NCBI GenBank assembly: GCA_013290035.1
Contig: JABCYT010000022.1
Span: 1-14,175, forward strand
Source of the DNA: Alphaproteobacteria bacterium
GTDB taxonomy: Bacteria > Pseudomonadota > Alphaproteobacteria > Reyranellales > Reyranellaceae
Direction of reading: 5' to 3'
Length of the DNA stretch: 14,175 nt
This document shows, piece by piece, positions 13,483 to 14,175 of the stretch (position 1 is its first letter; each line of letters starts with the position of its first letter). Under the pieces are notes generated by a model. It saw nothing but the letters and a program-made list of their open reading frames with translations. It was not told the DNA's origin and ran no database searches. A program made the translations under genes and the position numbers.

Positions 13483-14175
13483 GTGGCGAGCCGCGCCCGG
13501 GCGGGCAGATAGTGCAACACGCGCGTCTCGACCGCGACGACGATGCCGTAGAGGACGATGCCGATCAGGGTGAGCAGGATGATGGTGACGAAGACCTTCG
13601 CGGTGTCGCCCGAGCCCTCGGCAAAGGCCAGCAGATAGCCCAGCCCGGTGTTGCCGCCGACCAGCTCGCCCACCAGCACGCCGATCACCGCCAGGGTGGC
13701 GGCGATGCGAAGACCGGCGAATAGCGGCGGCATGGCGGCGGGAAATTCGATCTTCCAGAAGACTTGTAGGCGGTTGGCGGTGAAGGATTTGGCCAGCCGC
13801 ACGATGTCGGGATCGAGCGCCCGCACCGCGCCCAAAACGTTGATCATGATGGGGAAGAACACGATCAGCACGCAGACCAGGATCTTCGGGTACACGGTGT
13901 AGCCGAACCAGATGATGAACAGCGGTGCGAAGGCGACCTTGGGGGCGATCTGCAGCGCCAGAATATAAGGCGACAGCACGAACTCGGCCGCCGGCGACAT
14001 GCCGAGGGCGAAGCCGCACAGGATGCCGAGCAGCACGCCCAGCACGAAACCGACGCCGACCTGCATCGCCGTGATCGCCGTGTGATAGACGAGACGGTCG
14101 CGCGCCAGCATGTTCAAAAACTCGTCCCAGACCAGGCTGGCGGGCGGAATGATGAAGGCCGGAATGCCGAACAGG
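13479..14175 (-). CDS. ABC transporter permease, SsuC/TauC-like (nitrate/sulfonate/taurine type), 5'-truncated
   Basis: The frame is open from the window edge (last full codon starts at 14174) to TGA 13481-13479, giving about 231 residues. The start is outside; the TTG at 14117 and the nearby ATG are internal, since the preceding codons (LFGIPAFIIPPASLVWDEF) read like the normal beginning of this family. Several hydrophobic membrane segments are visible (e.g. TAMQVGVGFVLGVLLGILCGFALG, shown here as landmarks, and VFVTIILLTLIGIVLYGIVVAVE). A cytoplasmic EAA-like loop (AKSFTANRLQVFWKIEFPAAMPPLFAGLRIA region) contacts the ATPase subunit. Such permeases import sulfonates, taurine, nitrate, pyrimidine precursors or aromatic acids. 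The ATPase and binding-protein genes are expected to the right, beyond the window. The ATGA overlap with the SDR ties transport to catabolism. Confidence 0.9.
   Translation of the reverse strand, partial: LFGIPAFIIPPASLVWDEFLNMLARDRLVYHTAITAMQVGVGFVLGVLLGILCGFALGMSPAAEFVLSPYILALQIAPKVAFAPLFIIWFGYTVYPKILVCVLIVFFPIMINVLGAVRALDPDIVRLAKSFTANRLQVFWKIEFPAAMPPLFAGLRIAATLAVIGVLVGELVGGNTGLGYLLAFAEGSGDTAKVFVTIILLTLIGIVLYGIVVAVETRVLHYLPARARLAT

Noticed and set aside
13483..14019. N-terminal extension of the SDR
   Set aside because: It is a shadow of the permease gene; ATG 13482 precedes the cofactor loop by the normal distance and forms an ATGA overlap.
14109..14117. Start of the ABC permease at TTG 14117 or ATG 14111
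   Set aside because: The frame stays open to the window edge, and the preceding residues look like normal family sequence before the first membrane segments.

Overview
The window is a compact, high-GC (roughly two-thirds G+C by eye), gene-dense bacterial chromosome segment. The protein families point to an alphaproteobacterium of the metabolically versatile soil type (Hyphomicrobiales/Rhodospirillales-like). They include large SAM/class III cyclase/ATPase/TPR proteins, a Bug-type solute-binding protein, an XdhC/CoxF-type molybdoenzyme maturation factor and an IclR-controlled catabolic set. This placement is inference from gene content, not from a marker gene. I see no rRNA, tRNA, CRISPR array, insertion sequence, prophage gene or replication origin.

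Layout. The left edge (1-723, + strand) is the 3' part of an XdhC-family gene that enters from outside the window. Everything else is on the minus strand, so it is read here from right to left. The right edge (13479-14175) is a truncated SsuC/TauC-like ABC permease. It is followed by an SDR oxidoreductase, an IclR-family regulator, a bicupin protein, an alpha/beta-hydrolase and a Bug-type periplasmic binding protein. The permease/SDR, bicupin/hydrolase and hydrolase/Bug junctions are 4-nt stop/start overlaps, and the other two gaps are 24 and 56 nt. The run therefore looks like one operon, probably for uptake and breakdown of a small organic compound. The substrate cannot be named from the sequence.

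After a 178-nt non-coding gap (8856-9033) comes a second minus-strand group: a berberine-bridge-enzyme-like FAD oxidase (7242-8855) and two very large paralogous signalling proteins (3992-7228 and 756-4004). The spacing is 13 nt and then a 13-nt overlap. Each paralog has an N-terminal SAM domain, a class III nucleotide cyclase domain, an AAA/STAND-like ATPase module and a long TPR-like C-terminus. They are a tandem duplication, nearly identical in the ATPase and post-ATPase parts and clearly diverged in the C-terminal sensor half. The last cyclase gene converges on xdhC with a 32-nt gap and no recognisable terminator.

The most interesting parts are the tandem cyclases, the tight linkage of the FAD oxidase to them, and the uncharacterised catabolic operon. 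The cyclases carry His at the usual purine-selecting Lys position and an altered Walker A motif in both copies. The catabolic operon has its IclR regulator embedded in-line, with a 14-bp palindrome before iclR and a shared 9-mer at both iclR borders.
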